A stretch of 64,000 nt of DNA, taken from Pseudomonas bohemica. GTDB taxonomy: Bacteria > Pseudomonadota > Gammaproteobacteria > Pseudomonadales > Pseudomonadaceae. The stretch lies in assembly GCF_002934685.1 (NCBI RefSeq), contig NZ_NKHL01000118.1, positions 242,438 through 306,437 of the forward strand, written 5' to 3'. Position numbers and translations under genes: made by a program. This document shows, piece by piece, positions 16,408 to 26,440 of this stretch; position 1 is the stretch's first letter, and every line of letters starts with the position of its first letter. Under the pieces are notes generated by a model. The model did no database searches and had not been told where the DNA came from. It saw only the letters and a list, made by a program, of their open reading frames with translations.

Positions 16408-18852
16408 TCAGCGAACCTTGCCCTCCGAAGCCTTCAGCGCCTCCTTATCGAAATCATCTACATCGATCACCTTGCGCCGTGCCGCTTGCGCTGCGCGCAG
16501 TTTCTCGGCTTCGGCCGGTTGCAGCACGCCGACGTTGAGCGCCGCGTCGATCACGTGCTCCCCGCCCGCGGCCTTGACCTGGCCGCTCTTGACCCCGTGA
16601 TGCAGCTTGCTGTGTAGCGCCTTGGCGCCAGTCAGCAGCTCCGCCGCATGTTGCAGAGCGCCGACCGGATCGTTTTCCGAGGTCGGGCGATAGCAACCGG
16701 CGAGCACCGATTCCAGCGCCGGGTCGCCCTTGCTGCGTCCGATGATTTCTGCGACCTCGGCATCCAGCCTGTCCGACGGTCCTTTGTGACGACGGCCCAG
16801 GGGGAACACGATGACCCGTAGCAGCCCGCCGAGAATCCGGTTCGGGAAGTTGCTGAGTAGCTCGTCCAGTGCGCGCTCCGACTCGCCGAGCGCTTCTTCC
16901 ATCGACCAGCGGAACAGCGGCACCAGCGCCTCGGGATAATCCAGATCGTGGAAACGCTTGAGCGCCGCAGAAGCCAGGTACAGATGGCTCAGCACATCGC
17001 CCAGACGCGCCGACAGACGCTCGCGGCGTTTCAGCTCGCCGCCGAGCAGCATCATGCTCAGGTCGGCAAGCATGGCGAAGGCCGCAGCCTGGCGGTTGAG
17101 CGCGCGGAAATAGCCCTGACTCAGGCGATCCCCCGGCATGCTTTCGAAGTGACCGAAGCCCAGATTGAGCACCAGCGTGCTCGCCGCATTGCGCACCGCG
17201 AAGCCGATGTGTTGCAGCAACAGATCGTCGAATTCCACGACCGCGCGGTCATGATCCTCACGTCCAGCGAGGGCCATTTCCTTCAGCACGAATGGATGGC
17301 AGCGGATAGCGCCCTGACCGAAGATCATCAGGTTACGCGACAGGATGTTCGCGCCTTCCACCGTAATGAAGATCGGCGCACCTTGCCACGAGCGGCCCAG
17401 ATAATTGTTCGGGCCCATGATGATGCCCTTGCCCCCGTGCACATCCATCGCATGGGTGATGCATTCGCGGCCACGTTCGGTCAGGTGGTATTTCAGAATC
17501 GCCGACAACACCGACGGCTTTTCGCCCAGGTCCACGGCGTTGGCAGTCAGCATGCGCGCGCTGTCCATCAGCCAGGCGTTGCCTCCGATGCGTGCGAGGG
17601 ACTCCTGAATGCCTTCAAAAGCCGCCAGCGGCACGTTGAATTGCTCGCGAATCTGCGTGTACTGGCCGGTCACCAGACTGGTGTACTTGGCTGCGCCAGT
17701 GCCGACTGCGGGCAGGGAAATCGAACGGCCCACCGACAGGCAATTCATCAGCATCATCCAGCCTTTGCCGAGCATGTCCTGGCCACCAATCAGGTAATCC
17801 AGCGGGATGAACACATCCTTGCCGGAGTTGGGGCCGTTCATGAAGGCGGCGCCCAATGGCAGGTGGCGGCGACCGATCTCCACACCTGGGGTGTTGGTGG
17901 GAATCAGCGCCAGGCTGATGCCCAAATCCTCTTCCTCGCCCAGAAGATGCTCAGGGTCGAACGCCTTGAAGGCCAGACCAAGCAAGGTCGCGACAGGTCC
18001 CAGCGTGATGTAGCGTTTTTCCCAGTTCAGGCGCAGGCCGATGACTTCCTCGCCTTGCCATTGGCCCTTGCAGATGATCCCGGTATCGGGCATCGCACCC
18101 GCATCCGAACCCGCCAGCGGGCCGGTGAGCGCGAAGCACGGAATATCGTCGCCGCGCGCCAGGCGCGGCAGGTAATGGTTGCGCTGCTCGTCGGTGCCGT
18201 AATGCAATAGCAATTCGGCCGGGCCGAGAGAGTTTGGAACCATCACCGTGGAAGCCAGGTCGCCACTGCGGGTCGCCAGTTTCATCGCCACTTGTGAGTG
18301 GGCATAGGCCGAGAAACCCTTGCCGCCATACTCCTTGGGAATGATCAGGGCAAAGAAGCCGTGTTCCTTGATATGCGCCCAGGCTTCTGGCGGAAGGTCC
18401 ATCGCCTGGCCGATTTCCCAGTCGCTGACCAGCGCACAGAGCTCATTGGTCGGGCCGTCGATGAAGGCCTGCTCTTCCTCGGTCAGCTGGCTTTTCGGGT
18501 AGGCGAGCAGGGTATCCCAATTCGGGCGACCGCTGAACAATTCGCCGTCCCACCAGACCGTGCCTGCGTCGATGGCATCGCGCTCGGTTTCAGACATAGG
18601 CGGCAGCACTTTCTGAAACCAGGCGAACATCGGCACGCTGAAATATCTGCGACGCAGATCGGGCAAGGCCAAGGGTAGCGCCACCGCCAGCCACAGCAGC
18701 CACGGGATCACCATCCAGCCGTGGGCATGGCTGAACGCCCCCATCACCAGCAGATACACCGCCACGATACCCAGGGCAGGGAAGGGGGCGGCTCGTCGAT
18801 GGGCCAGCCAGGCCACGCCAATCACCAGAACCACGATCCACAACAACAGCAT
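16408..18852 (-). CDS. fadE: FadE-type acyl-CoA dehydrogenase
   Basis: A large acyl-CoA dehydrogenase of about 814 aa, the usual size for FadE. It catalyses the first, FAD-dependent step of fatty-acid beta-oxidation. Two hydrophobic segments at the N terminus ('LLLWIVVLVIGVAWLA', 'IVAVYLLVMGAF') suggest inner-membrane attachment. The dehydrogenase core follows ('FFALIIPKEYGGKGFSAYAH', 'CFALTGPLAGSDAG', 'NWEKRYITLGPVA'), and a FadE-specific C-terminal domain completes it. The frame stays open upstream to 19134, but GGAGG seven bases before the ATG at 18852 fixes the start. Confidence 0.93.
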   Translation of the reverse strand: MLLLWIVVLVIGVAWLAHRRAAPFPALGIVAVYLLVMGAFSHAHGWMVIPWLLWLAVALPLALPDLRRRYFSVPMFAWFQKVLPPMSETERDAIDAGTVWWDGELFSGRPNWDTLLAYPKSQLTEEEQAFIDGPTNELCALVSDWEIGQAMDLPPEAWAHIKEHGFFALIIPKEYGGKGFSAYAHSQVAMKLATRSGDLASTVMVPNSLGPAELLLHYGTDEQRNHYLPRLARGDDIPCFALTGPLAGSDAGAMPDTGIICKGQWQGEEVIGLRLNWEKRYITLGPVATLLGLAFKAFDPEHLLGEEEDLGISLALIPTNTPGVEIGRRHLPLGAAFMNGPNSGKDVFIPLDYLIGGQDMLGKGWMMLMNCLSVGRSISLPAVGTGAAKYTSLVTGQYTQIREQFNVPLAAFEGIQESLARIGGNAWLMDSARMLTANAVDLGEKPSVLSAILKYHLTERGRECITHAMDVHGGKGIIMGPNNYLGRSWQGAPIFITVEGANILSRNLMIFGQGAIRCHPFVLKEMALAGREDHDRAVVEFDDLLLQHIGFAVRNAASTLVLNLGFGHFESMPGDRLSQGYFRALNRQAAAFAMLADLSMMLLGGELKRRERLSARLGDVLSHLYLASAALKRFHDLDYPEALVPLFRWSMEEALGESERALDELLSNFPNRILGGLLRVIVFPLGRRHKGPSDRLDAEVAEIIGRSKGDPALESVLAGCYRPTSENDPVGALQHAAELLTGAKALHSKLHHGVKSGQVKAAGGEHVIDAALNVGVLQPAEAEKLRAAQAARRKVIDVDDFDKEALKASEGKVR

Positions 18853-19358
18853 AAGAATCCCTCCGAGATGACGGCGAATCGAGCGCCATCGATACCACGG
18901 GCAGCCTCTCTGGCCCGCGCATCGATAATGACCCCGTGCCCTCGGCGGAGTTCGGGCGCTGGCCGATGCGCTTGAAGGTGTGGCTCGAATACCCCCTTCG
19001 CTATCCTGTCGGATAGACTGGCGGGCTGCTGGCATATGCCTGCAATGGCTGTTTTTTGAGGCTGCTTGAGTTCGAAAGAGGCCAGCGTGGTACGCAAATC
19101 GGGGGGTTGAAGAGATTCGTTCAACGTTCGACAAGCGCTGCGGTCAGAAGCAGAACTGGCTGACAGCGTTAGATTAATAACTACTATCAATAGAACTCGC
19201 TGTACTTGCGCGGCGTCGGCAAGCAACATTGGCATCTTCGCCCGCGTTTGCAACGGATTGTTTCGACGGTAGCTGTGTCAGCGAGCCATCGCAGTGCGAC
19301 AAACCGGCTTTTGTATTCGTCTATTTCCTTTCTTTCCTTTATTGGTGTGTTTTCAGTC
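18853..19358. other. 506-bp intergenic region, fadE / yadG
   Basis: A divergent gap that must hold the promoters of fadE (leftward) and the ABC exporter (rightward). Short ORFs cross it but show no coding character or recognisable protein. I see no RNA gene, repeat or clear operator. An AT-rich patch at about 19170-19195 is a possible promoter core. Confidence 0.5.
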
Positions 19359-20291
19359 ATGAGTTCAGCTCTGTCCATTCGGCAGCTAACCAAGACCTAC
19401 GGCAACGGTTTCCAGGCCCTCAAGGGCATCGACCTGGACGTCGCCGAGGGTGATTTCTTCGCATTGCTCGGCCCCAATGGCGCCGGCAAATCCACTACCA
19501 TCGGGATCATCTCGACCCTGGTCAACAAGACCACGGGCACGGTGAACATCTTCGGTCACGACCTGGATCGCAACCCGGCGCAGCTCAAGCGCTGCATCGG
19601 GGTGGTGCCGCAGGAGTTCAACTTCAACCAGTTCGAGAAGACCTTCGACATCGTCGTGACCCAGGCCGGTTACTACGGCATCCCGCCGAAGATCGCCAAG
19701 GAGCGCGCCGAGCAGTACCTGACTCAATTGGGGCTGTGGGACAAGCGCAACGTGCCTTCGCGTTCGCTGTCCGGCGGCATGAAGCGTCGTCTAATGATCG
19801 CCCGCGCGCTGATTCATGAGCCGCGTCTGCTGATCCTCGACGAACCGACTGCGGGGGTGGACATCGAGCTGCGCCGTTCGATGTGGACCTTCCTTACCGA
19901 ACTGAATCAGAAGGGCATCACCATCATCCTCACCACGCACTATCTGGAGGAGGCTGAGCAGCTGTGCCGCAACATCGGGATCATTGATCACGGCACTATC
20001 ATCGAAAACACCGGCATGAAGACCCTGCTCAACAAGCTGCATGTCGAGACCTTCCTGCTGGATCTGAAGGATCCGATTCGCACCGCGCCGCAACTCACCG
20101 GCTACCCGTCGCGGCTGGTGGATGATCACACGCTGGAAGTGCAGGTCGATAAAACCATCGGCATCACCGCATTGTTCAGCCAACTGTCGGTGCAGAACGT
20201 TCAGGTCCTGAGCCTGCGCAATAAAACCAATCGCCTTGAGGAGCTGTTCGTGGGCCTGGTCGAAAAAAATCTGGCGAAGGTGGCGATATGA
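19359..20291 (+). CDS. yadG: ABC exporter ATP-binding protein (YadG-like)
   Basis: A 310-aa ABC ATPase. It shows Walker A 'GPNGAGKST', Q-loop 'GVVPQEFNFNQ', signature 'LSGGMKRR', Walker B 'LLILDEPTAGVD' and the switch His in 'LTTHYLEEAE'. It pairs with the permease gene that overlaps its 3' end by 4 nt (ATGA). The pair matches YadGH of the ABC-2 exporter class; the exported compound is unknown. The ATG at 19359 begins the domain directly. The longer reading from 19206 adds residues outside the family. Confidence 0.93.
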   Translation: MSSALSIRQLTKTYGNGFQALKGIDLDVAEGDFFALLGPNGAGKSTTIGIISTLVNKTTGTVNIFGHDLDRNPAQLKRCIGVVPQEFNFNQFEKTFDIVVTQAGYYGIPPKIAKERAEQYLTQLGLWDKRNVPSRSLSGGMKRRLMIARALIHEPRLLILDEPTAGVDIELRRSMWTFLTELNQKGITIILTTHYLEEAEQLCRNIGIIDHGTIIENTGMKTLLNKLHVETFLLDLKDPIRTAPQLTGYPSRLVDDHTLEVQVDKTIGITALFSQLSVQNVQVLSLRNKTNRLEELFVGLVEKNLAKVAI

Positions 20292-21067
20292 GTTCGGAGC
20301 TGCGCCCCAATCTGATCGCCCTGAACACCATCGTGTACCGCGAAGTCCGCCGTTTCATGCGGATCTGGCCGCAGACCCTGCTCCCGCCTGCGATCACCAT
20401 GGTTCTGTACTTCGTGATCTTCGGCAATTTGATCGGCCGGCAGATCGGCGACATGGGCGGCTTCACCTACATGCAATACATCGTGCCGGGCCTGATCATG
20501 ATGTCGGTGATCACCAACTCCTATGGCAACGTGGTTTCCAGCTTCTTCGGCGCCAAGTTCCAGCGCTCGGTGGAAGAATTGATGGTGTCGCCAGTGTCGC
20601 CGCACACGATTCTGATCGGCTACACCCTGGGTGGCATGCTGCGCGGGCTGATGGTGGGCGTCATCGTCACCATTCTCTCGATGTTTTTCACCGACCTGCA
20701 GGTGCATCACCTGGGCGTGACCATCGTGGTGGTGGTGCTGACGGCGACGATCTTCTCGCTGCTGGGCTTCATCAACGCCGTATTCGCGCGCAACTTCGAT
20801 GACATTTCGATCATCCCGACCTTCGTGCTGACGCCGTTGACCTACCTGGGCGGGGTGTTCTACTCGATCAACCTGCTGCCGCCGTTCTGGCAGACCATTT
20901 CGCTGGCCAATCCGGTGCTGCACATGGTCAACGCCTTCCGTTTTGGGATCCTGGGCGTGTCGGACATCAAAATCAGCGTCGCCCTGGCCTTCATGGTCGT
21001 TGCGACCATCGTCCTGTACCTCGGCTGCGCACGGTTGCTGGTAAGTGGACGCGGCATGCGGCAATGA
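20288..21067 (+). CDS. yadH: ABC-2 exporter permease (YadH-like)
   Basis: A 259-aa inner-membrane protein with about six hydrophobic segments and the ABC-2 signature region ('LTPLTYLGGVFYSINLLP'). Together with the upstream ATPase it forms an exporter. The overlap with the ATPase gene implies translational coupling and fixed stoichiometry. REP elements follow the stop codon. Confidence 0.93.
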   Translation: MSSELRPNLIALNTIVYREVRRFMRIWPQTLLPPAITMVLYFVIFGNLIGRQIGDMGGFTYMQYIVPGLIMMSVITNSYGNVVSSFFGAKFQRSVEELMVSPVSPHTILIGYTLGGMLRGLMVGVIVTILSMFFTDLQVHHLGVTIVVVVLTATIFSLLGFINAVFARNFDDISIIPTFVLTPLTYLGGVFYSINLLPPFWQTISLANPVLHMVNAFRFGILGVSDIKISVALAFMVVATIVLYLGCARLLVSGRGMRQ

Positions 21068-21102
21068 CATCACGCCGAATCATCTGATTTAAGAAATACC
21101 GG

Positions 21103-21188
21103 TGGGGAGCGAGCGCTCGCGAAGGCCATTCGGCAGCCTCGTGATGTGCGACGGCTGCCAAGGCCCTATCGCGGGCAAGCGCGCTCCT
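21103..21188. repeat. REP pair (REPIN)
   Basis: 'GGGGAGCGAGCGCTCGCGA' and 'TCGCGGGCAAGCGCGCTCC' are inverted REP elements with a spacer containing the inverted repeat GGCAGCC/GGCTGCC. It is the same class as the copy at 8513-8602. Confidence 0.75.
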
Positions 21189-21302
21189 GAAGCTGCGTAT
21201 CGGGTTGTGCTCTGAATCGAGTAGTGGTCCGTGGGAGACGTCGGAGGTGACGACGGCAGCGAACGCGGGTCGTCAGTCGCTAACGATGGAGCTGTCCCCG
21301 AG

Positions 21303-21331
21303 TTTTCGCGAGCAGGCTCGCTCCTGCAGGT
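21303..21331. repeat. Single REP element
   Basis: 'TTTTCGCGAGCAGGCTCGCTCC' folds into a GCGAGC hairpin and matches the Pseudomonas REP class. It lies just past the 3' end of the DUF2062 gene. The DNA between this and the previous REPIN shows no gene. Confidence 0.65.
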
Positions 21332-21346
21332 TTCACATCGTGCGCA

Positions 21347-21862
21347 TTATTTCCGGCTGGCCTTGCGCCGCCTCCACTGTCGCCCCACCCACCAGCGCCA
21401 GTAGGCCATCGTCCCGAAATACCCCGCCAACCCCAACACCACCCCCGCAACCACCGAACCCAATAGAAACGGCTGCCACAGCGTCGACAGCTGCCCGCTA
21501 ATCCAGTCCCAACTCATCTCCTCCGCAAAGCTGCGTGGCGGCAGGCCCATCAGCAGTGCGCCGATCTTGTAGGTGCCATAGAACACCGGCGCCATGGTCA
21601 GTGGGTTGGTCAGCCAGCACAGGCTCACGGCAATCGGCATGTTGGCGCCCACCCGGATCGCCAGAAATGCCGCGAGCATCATCTGCAAGGGCATCGGCAT
21701 CAGGGCTGCGAACAAACCGATGCCCATGGCCCTGGCCACCGAATGACGATTGAGGTGCCAGAGGTTCGGATCGTGCAGCAGCTTGCCGAGAAAGCGTAAG
21801 GATTTATGTTCCCGGATGCTGTTCGGATCGGGCATGTACCGCTTGATCAGGTGACGTGGCAT
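21347..21862 (-). CDS. DUF2062 membrane protein
   Basis: A 171-aa protein of the DUF2062 family. At least three hydrophobic segments are visible ('GLFAALMPMPLQMMLAAFLAI', 'PIAVSLCWLTNPLTMAPVFYG', 'VAGVVLGLAGYFGTMAYW'). It carries the family's conserved 'LTNPLTMAP' loop. Divergent from comEC, as in other pseudomonads. Function is unknown. Confidence 0.9.
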   Translation of the reverse strand: MPRHLIKRYMPDPNSIREHKSLRFLGKLLHDPNLWHLNRHSVARAMGIGLFAALMPMPLQMMLAAFLAIRVGANMPIAVSLCWLTNPLTMAPVFYGTYKIGALLMGLPPRSFAEEMSWDWISGQLSTLWQPFLLGSVVAGVVLGLAGYFGTMAYWRWWVGRQWRRRKASRK

Positions 21863-22016
21863 ACAGGAAATCCGGGGCGGGGACGGGAAAATCCGGGCAA
21901 GTATGCATGGATAGTCACAGATGGAAATTCAGACATTGTGACAATTAATAAATACGCGGCCTGCTCGGTGAGCTAGTCATGAGGGTGAATTTCATCGGTC
22001 GATAAGGGAACGCCTC

Positions 22017-24233
22017 ATGCGCACAGGGATGGTGGCGCTTGCGCTTGGAATGCTGGTTCTGCGTTTTTTACCGGTATTACCGCCGGTCTGGTTGATGCTG
22101 ACGATGCCGGTGGTGGCGCTGATGGCGCTGCCGTTTCGCAGTTATCCGCTGGCGTTTTTTCTGTTCGGGTTGACTTGGGCCAGCGTGTCGGCGCAGTCCG
22201 CACTGGACGACCGTTTGCCCGAACGACTCGACGGCCAGACGCTCTGGCTTGAAGGCAAGGTCGTGGGCTTGCCCCAGAGCGCCGATGGAGTGGTGCGTTT
22301 TCAGCTGGAAGATGCCATTTCACGCCGTAGTCGCTTGCCCGGGCGGATGCGCATCGCCTGGTACGGCGGCCCCGCGCTGAACAGTGGCGAACATTGGCGG
22401 CTGGCGGTCAAGCTCAAGCGCCCTGGCGGTCTGGCCAACCCCGGCGCGTTCGACTATGAAGCCTGGCTGCTGGCTCAACGCATCGGCGCCACGGGCACGG
22501 TGGTCGACGGGCAGTTGCTCAAACGGTCATCAGAGCCTTGGCGTGACGGGATTCGACAGCGCTTGTTGGCGGTCGATGCTCAGGGGCATGAAGGCGGATT
22601 GGCGGCGCTGGTGCTCGGCGACGATTCGGGCTTGAGCCCTGCCGACTGGCAGGTGTTGCAGGACACCGGGACCGTGCATCTTCTGGTGATTTCCGGCACC
22701 CACATCGGCCTGCTGGCCGGTCTGCTTTACGGCTTGGTGGCGGGACTGGCGCGCTGGGGTCTGTGGCCGCGTTTGCTGCCCTGGCTGCCCTGCGCCTGTG
22801 TTCTGGCCTTCAGCGGTGCATTAATCTACGGTTTTCTGGCCGGATTCGAAGTCCCGGTGCAGCGCGCTTGCGTCATGCTCGGGCTGGTGCTGCTCTGGCG
22901 GCTGCGCTTCCGTCATCTGGGCGTGGTGTTGCCGCCGCTGATCGCACTGAATCTGGTGCTGATCGCCGAACCTCTGATCAGCCTGCGTCCTGGGTTCTGG
23001 CTGTCCTTCGGCGCCGTGGCGATCCTGATGCTGATTTTCAGCGCCCGCCTTGGCGCCTGGAGTTGGCTGCGCAGTTGGTCCCGGGCGCAGTGGCTGATCG
23101 CGCTCGGCTTGCTGCCGATGCTGCTGGCGCTGAATCTGCCGGTCAGCCTGAGCGGTCCCTTGGTGAATCTGATCGCGGTGCCCTGGGTCAGTGTTCTCAT
23201 CTTGCCGCCGGCACTGTTCGGCACGTTCTTTCTGGCGATCCCTCCGATTGGCGAGAACTTGCTCTGGTTGGCTGGTGGCTCGATGGACGGGCTCTTTCGT
23301 TTTCTGAGTCTGACTGCCGAGATCATGCCTGCGTGGACAGGTCCTACTGTGCCGCTCTGGGTCTGGCCGCTGAGTCTGCTCGGCACATTGCTGCTCCTGC
23401 TGCCCAATGGCGTGCCATTGCGCCCGCTGGGTTGGCCAATGTTGCTGCTGTGCGTATTCGCGCCGCAGAAAAGCATCGCCGTAGGCAAAGTCGAAGTGCT
23501 GCAGTTGGACGTCGGCCAAGGATTGGCGATTCTGCTACGCACCCGTGATCACGCGTTGCTGTACGACGCCGGCCCGCGCTTGGGCGAGTTCGACATTGGC
23601 GAGCGTGTGGTGTTGCCAGCGATTCGTCGCGCCGGCGTCAGGCGGCTGGACCTGATGCTGCTCAGTCACGCCGACGCCGATCATGCCGGTGGAGCGCCGG
23701 CGATTCAGCAGGCGTTGCCGGTGTCGAGAATCCTGGGCGGCGATACCGAGCGAATGCCGCCGACGCTGGCGGTGGAGCCTTGTCGAAACGGCGAGACCTG
23801 GACCTGGGACCAAGTGACCTTTTCCACCTGGATCTGGGAGGACGCAGCAGAAGGCAACCAGGCCTCCTGCGTGCTGAGCGTCGACGCGGGCGGCGAGCGT
23901 CTGCTGTTGACCGGCGACATCGACGTCCATGCCGAACGGGCGATGCTGGAAGAGGGCTTCGATGTGCGCGCCCAATGGCTGCAGTCGCCGCATCACGGCA
24001 GCCGGACCTCGTCCTCCAAGCGCTTTTTGCAAGCGGTATCGCCTCGTGGCGTGCTCATTTCTCGCGGCCGGAACAACGCGTTCGGCCACCCGCATCCGCT
24101 GGTGATGTCACGCTATCGCTGGCTGAATGTGGAGACGCACGACAGTGCCGAACTCGGGGCCATCGCCTTGCAATTAGGGACCTTCGGCGAAGTGCGTAGC
24201 GAGCGCGCGGTCCGACGCTTCTGGCGTGAATGA
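22017..24233 (+). CDS. comEC: DNA internalization protein ComEC/Rec2
   Basis: A 738-aa polytopic membrane protein. The N-terminal DUF4131 region holds the first membrane segments and a soluble domain. The central competence domain ('LLVISGTHIGLLAGLLYG') has many membrane helices. The C-terminal metallo-beta-lactamase domain has 'LSHADADHAGG' near residue 550 and 'PHHGSRTSS'. ComEC forms the inner-membrane channel for transforming DNA. Length and domain order are normal, so the gene appears intact. Confidence 0.94.
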   Translation: MRTGMVALALGMLVLRFLPVLPPVWLMLTMPVVALMALPFRSYPLAFFLFGLTWASVSAQSALDDRLPERLDGQTLWLEGKVVGLPQSADGVVRFQLEDAISRRSRLPGRMRIAWYGGPALNSGEHWRLAVKLKRPGGLANPGAFDYEAWLLAQRIGATGTVVDGQLLKRSSEPWRDGIRQRLLAVDAQGHEGGLAALVLGDDSGLSPADWQVLQDTGTVHLLVISGTHIGLLAGLLYGLVAGLARWGLWPRLLPWLPCACVLAFSGALIYGFLAGFEVPVQRACVMLGLVLLWRLRFRHLGVVLPPLIALNLVLIAEPLISLRPGFWLSFGAVAILMLIFSARLGAWSWLRSWSRAQWLIALGLLPMLLALNLPVSLSGPLVNLIAVPWVSVLILPPALFGTFFLAIPPIGENLLWLAGGSMDGLFRFLSLTAEIMPAWTGPTVPLWVWPLSLLGTLLLLLPNGVPLRPLGWPMLLLCVFAPQKSIAVGKVEVLQLDVGQGLAILLRTRDHALLYDAGPRLGEFDIGERVVLPAIRRAGVRRLDLMLLSHADADHAGGAPAIQQALPVSRILGGDTERMPPTLAVEPCRNGETWTWDQVTFSTWIWEDAAEGNQASCVLSVDAGGERLLLTGDIDVHAERAMLEEGFDVRAQWLQSPHHGSRTSSSKRFLQAVSPRGVLISRGRNNAFGHPHPLVMSRYRWLNVETHDSAELGAIALQLGTFGEVRSERAVRRFWRE

Positions 24234-24325
24234 TTGGCGTTTATTCATCGGGTTTGGCGAGTCAGCGATGCGATGCGCCGGCCATATGTTAGAGTAGCGC
24301 CACTTTTTTTCAGGGGGTGGTTGCT

Positions 24326-25000
24326 GTGTGGGAGCTGGTCAAATCTGGTGGCTGGATGATGCTACCGATCATTTTGAGTTCCATCGCCGCCGTCGGAATC
24401 ATCATCGAGCGTCTGTGGACCTTGCGCGCCAGCCGCATCACGCCACCGCATTTGCTCGGTCAGGTGTGGCGCTGGATTCAGGACAAGCAGCTTAGCAGCG
24501 ACAAGCTCAAGCAATTGCGCGCCGATTCGCCTCTGGGTGAGATCCTCGCCGCAGGCCTGGCCAACTCTCGTCATGGTCGCGAGATCATGAAAGAGTGCAT
24601 CGAAGAGGCCGCGGCAAGGGTCATCCATGAGCTGGAACGCTACCTGCCGACCCTTGGCACTATTGCCGCGATGGCGCCGCTGCTGGGTCTGCTGGGCACC
24701 GTGCTCGGCATGATCGACATCTTCAGTTCGTTCACCAGTAGCGGCATGACCGGCAACGCAGGCATGCTCGCCGGTGGTATCGCCAAGGCGCTGATCTGTA
24801 CCGCGTCTGGCCTGACCGTTGCCATTCCCACCATCTTCTTCCATCGCTACCTGCAAAGCCGGGTCGACGAGCTGGTGGTCGGCATGGAGCAGGAAGCGAT
24901 CAAATTGGTGGAGGTGGTGCAGGGCGATCGCGATGTCGACCTGACCGACGCCAAGCCTGACCTCAAGGCCGCCGCCCGGGGCGAGGGCCGTAAGAAGTGA
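24326..25000 (+). CDS. exbB: MotA/TolQ/ExbB-family proton channel protein
   Basis: A 224-aa inner-membrane protein with three membrane segments. The conserved central region 'LGTIAAMAPLLGLLGTVLGMI' and 'ICTASGLTVAIPTIFF' are family hallmarks. It uses the proton gradient with ExbD to energise a TonB-like partner. I place the start at the GTG at 24326, 9 nt after AGGGGG; the GTG at 24317 overlaps that site. The exbD gene overlaps its stop by 4 nt. This chromosomal ExbBD pair sits before lpxK throughout the genus. Confidence 0.92.
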   Translation: MWELVKSGGWMMLPIILSSIAAVGIIIERLWTLRASRITPPHLLGQVWRWIQDKQLSSDKLKQLRADSPLGEILAAGLANSRHGREIMKECIEEAAARVIHELERYLPTLGTIAAMAPLLGLLGTVLGMIDIFSSFTSSGMTGNAGMLAGGIAKALICTASGLTVAIPTIFFHRYLQSRVDELVVGMEQEAIKLVEVVQGDRDVDLTDAKPDLKAAARGEGRKK

Positions 25001-25428
25001 AATTCCGCCGTCGTAAACCTCGGGAGACCATCGACATCAATCTGGTGTCGCTGATCGACGTGGTGTTCATTCTGTTGCTGTTCTTCGTGGTCACCACGAC
25101 CTTCACTCGCGAGACTCAACTGCGTGTTGACCTGCCTCAGGCGGCCACCGGCGCCTCGGCCGACGATGTTGATAAGAAGCACGTGGACATCACCATCAAT
25201 GCCGACGGCGTCTACTCGGTGAACAACACACTGTTGACCGACAGCAAGCTCGGCACCCTGATCGACGCGCTGCAGAAGGAATCGGGCGGCGACACCAGCC
25301 TGCCATTGTCGATCAGCGCGGACGGCAAGACCCCCCATCAGGCCGTGATCACGGCGATGGATGCAGCGGGCAAACTGGGTTTCGCCCATTTGCGAATGAC
25401 CACCGTCGAGGCCGCATCGGCTAACTGA
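24997..25428 (+). CDS. exbD: ExbD/TolR-family protein
   Basis: A 143-aa protein with a short cytoplasmic tail, one membrane helix containing the proton-carrying Asp ('LVSLIDVVFILLLFFVVTT') and a periplasmic domain. The GTG start overlaps the exbB stop (GTGA), and its own stop overlaps lpxK (TGATG), so the three are coupled. A second, unrelated exbD-type gene is partly seen at the right window edge. Confidence 0.92.
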   Translation: MKFRRRKPRETIDINLVSLIDVVFILLLFFVVTTTFTRETQLRVDLPQAATGASADDVDKKHVDITINADGVYSVNNTLLTDSKLGTLIDALQKESGGDTSLPLSISADGKTPHQAVITAMDAAGKLGFAHLRMTTVEAASAN

Positions 25429-26423
25429 TGGCACTGACCGACCGTTTGCTTGACGCCTGGTACAACGGCCATCCGGCGCTGACCCTGTTGCGGCCGCTGG
25501 AAGCCTTGTATCGCCGCGTGGTCGACGCCAAGCGGGCGCGCTTCGTCGCCGGGCAGGGCGCTATCTACAAGGCGCCGGTGCCGGTCGTCGTCGTTGGCAA
25601 TATCACGGTGGGCGGCACCGGCAAGACGCCGCTGATCCTGTGGATGATCGATCATTGTCGCCAGCGCGGCCTGCGGGTTGGCGTGGTTAGTCGTGGCTAC
25701 GGGGCCAAGCCGCCGAGCCTGCCGTGGCGTGTGCAGGCGCAACAGAGCGTCGATCTGACCGGTGACGAGCCGCTGTTGATCGTCAAGCGCACTGGCGTAC
25801 CGCTGATGATCGACCCCGATCGTTCCCAGGCCGTGCGCGCCTTGCTGGCCGAAGAACCCCTGGATCTGATTCTGTCCGACGATGGCTTGCAGCACTATCG
25901 ACTGGCCCGTGATCTGGAACTGGTGCTGATCGATGCCGCGCGCGGGCTGGGCAATCGCCGTTGCCTGCCTGCCGGGCCGCTGCGTGAGCCGATTGAGCGT
26001 CTGCAAAGCGTCGATGCGCTGCTGTACAACGGCGCTGGCGCTGACCGCGAAGATGGCTACGCCTTCCAATTACAGCCCTCTGCGCTGGTGAATCTGCGCA
26101 GTGGTGAGCGTCAACCCGTGGATTATTTTTCCCCCGGGCAGGCGCTGCATGCGGTCGCCGGAATCGGTAACCCGCAACGTTTCTTCAACACCCTCGAAGG
26201 ACTACACTGGCGGCCTGTTCCCCATGCATTCGCCGATCATGCCGAGTTCAGCGCAGAGGCCTTGGCGTTCACGCCAGCCCTGCCGTTGGTCATGACCGAA
26301 AAAGACGCCGTGAAATGCACCGCCTTCGCGGCACCCGACTGGTGGTATCTGGCTGTGGAGGCCGTGCCATCCGCGGCGTTCGTCAGTTGGTTCGATTCGC
26401 AGTTAACCCGGCTTCTGCCATGA
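25428..26423 (+). CDS. lpxK: Tetraacyldisaccharide 4'-kinase LpxK
   Basis: A 331-aa kinase that phosphorylates the 4' position of the lipid A disaccharide at the inner membrane. P-loop 'VGNITVGGTGKTP' lies near residue 50, and 'LILSDDGLQHYRLARD' is the conserved second motif. It is coupled to exbD by a 1-nt overlap and precedes the Trm112 and kdsB genes, tying it to lipopolysaccharide synthesis. Confidence 0.96.
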   Translation: MALTDRLLDAWYNGHPALTLLRPLEALYRRVVDAKRARFVAGQGAIYKAPVPVVVVGNITVGGTGKTPLILWMIDHCRQRGLRVGVVSRGYGAKPPSLPWRVQAQQSVDLTGDEPLLIVKRTGVPLMIDPDRSQAVRALLAEEPLDLILSDDGLQHYRLARDLELVLIDAARGLGNRRCLPAGPLREPIERLQSVDALLYNGAGADREDGYAFQLQPSALVNLRSGERQPVDYFSPGQALHAVAGIGNPQRFFNTLEGLHWRPVPHAFADHAEFSAEALAFTPALPLVMTEKDAVKCTAFAAPDWWYLAVEAVPSAAFVSWFDSQLTRLLP

Positions 26424-26440
26424 CTCGCTCAGGATTTCTT

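Noticed and set aside
16948..18210. 420-aa ORF opposite fadE
   Set aside because: Antisense shadow; the fadE frame is complete and conserved.
18822..19253. 143-aa ORF upstream of fadE
   Set aside because: Overlaps the fadE N terminus in another frame and has no conserved features.
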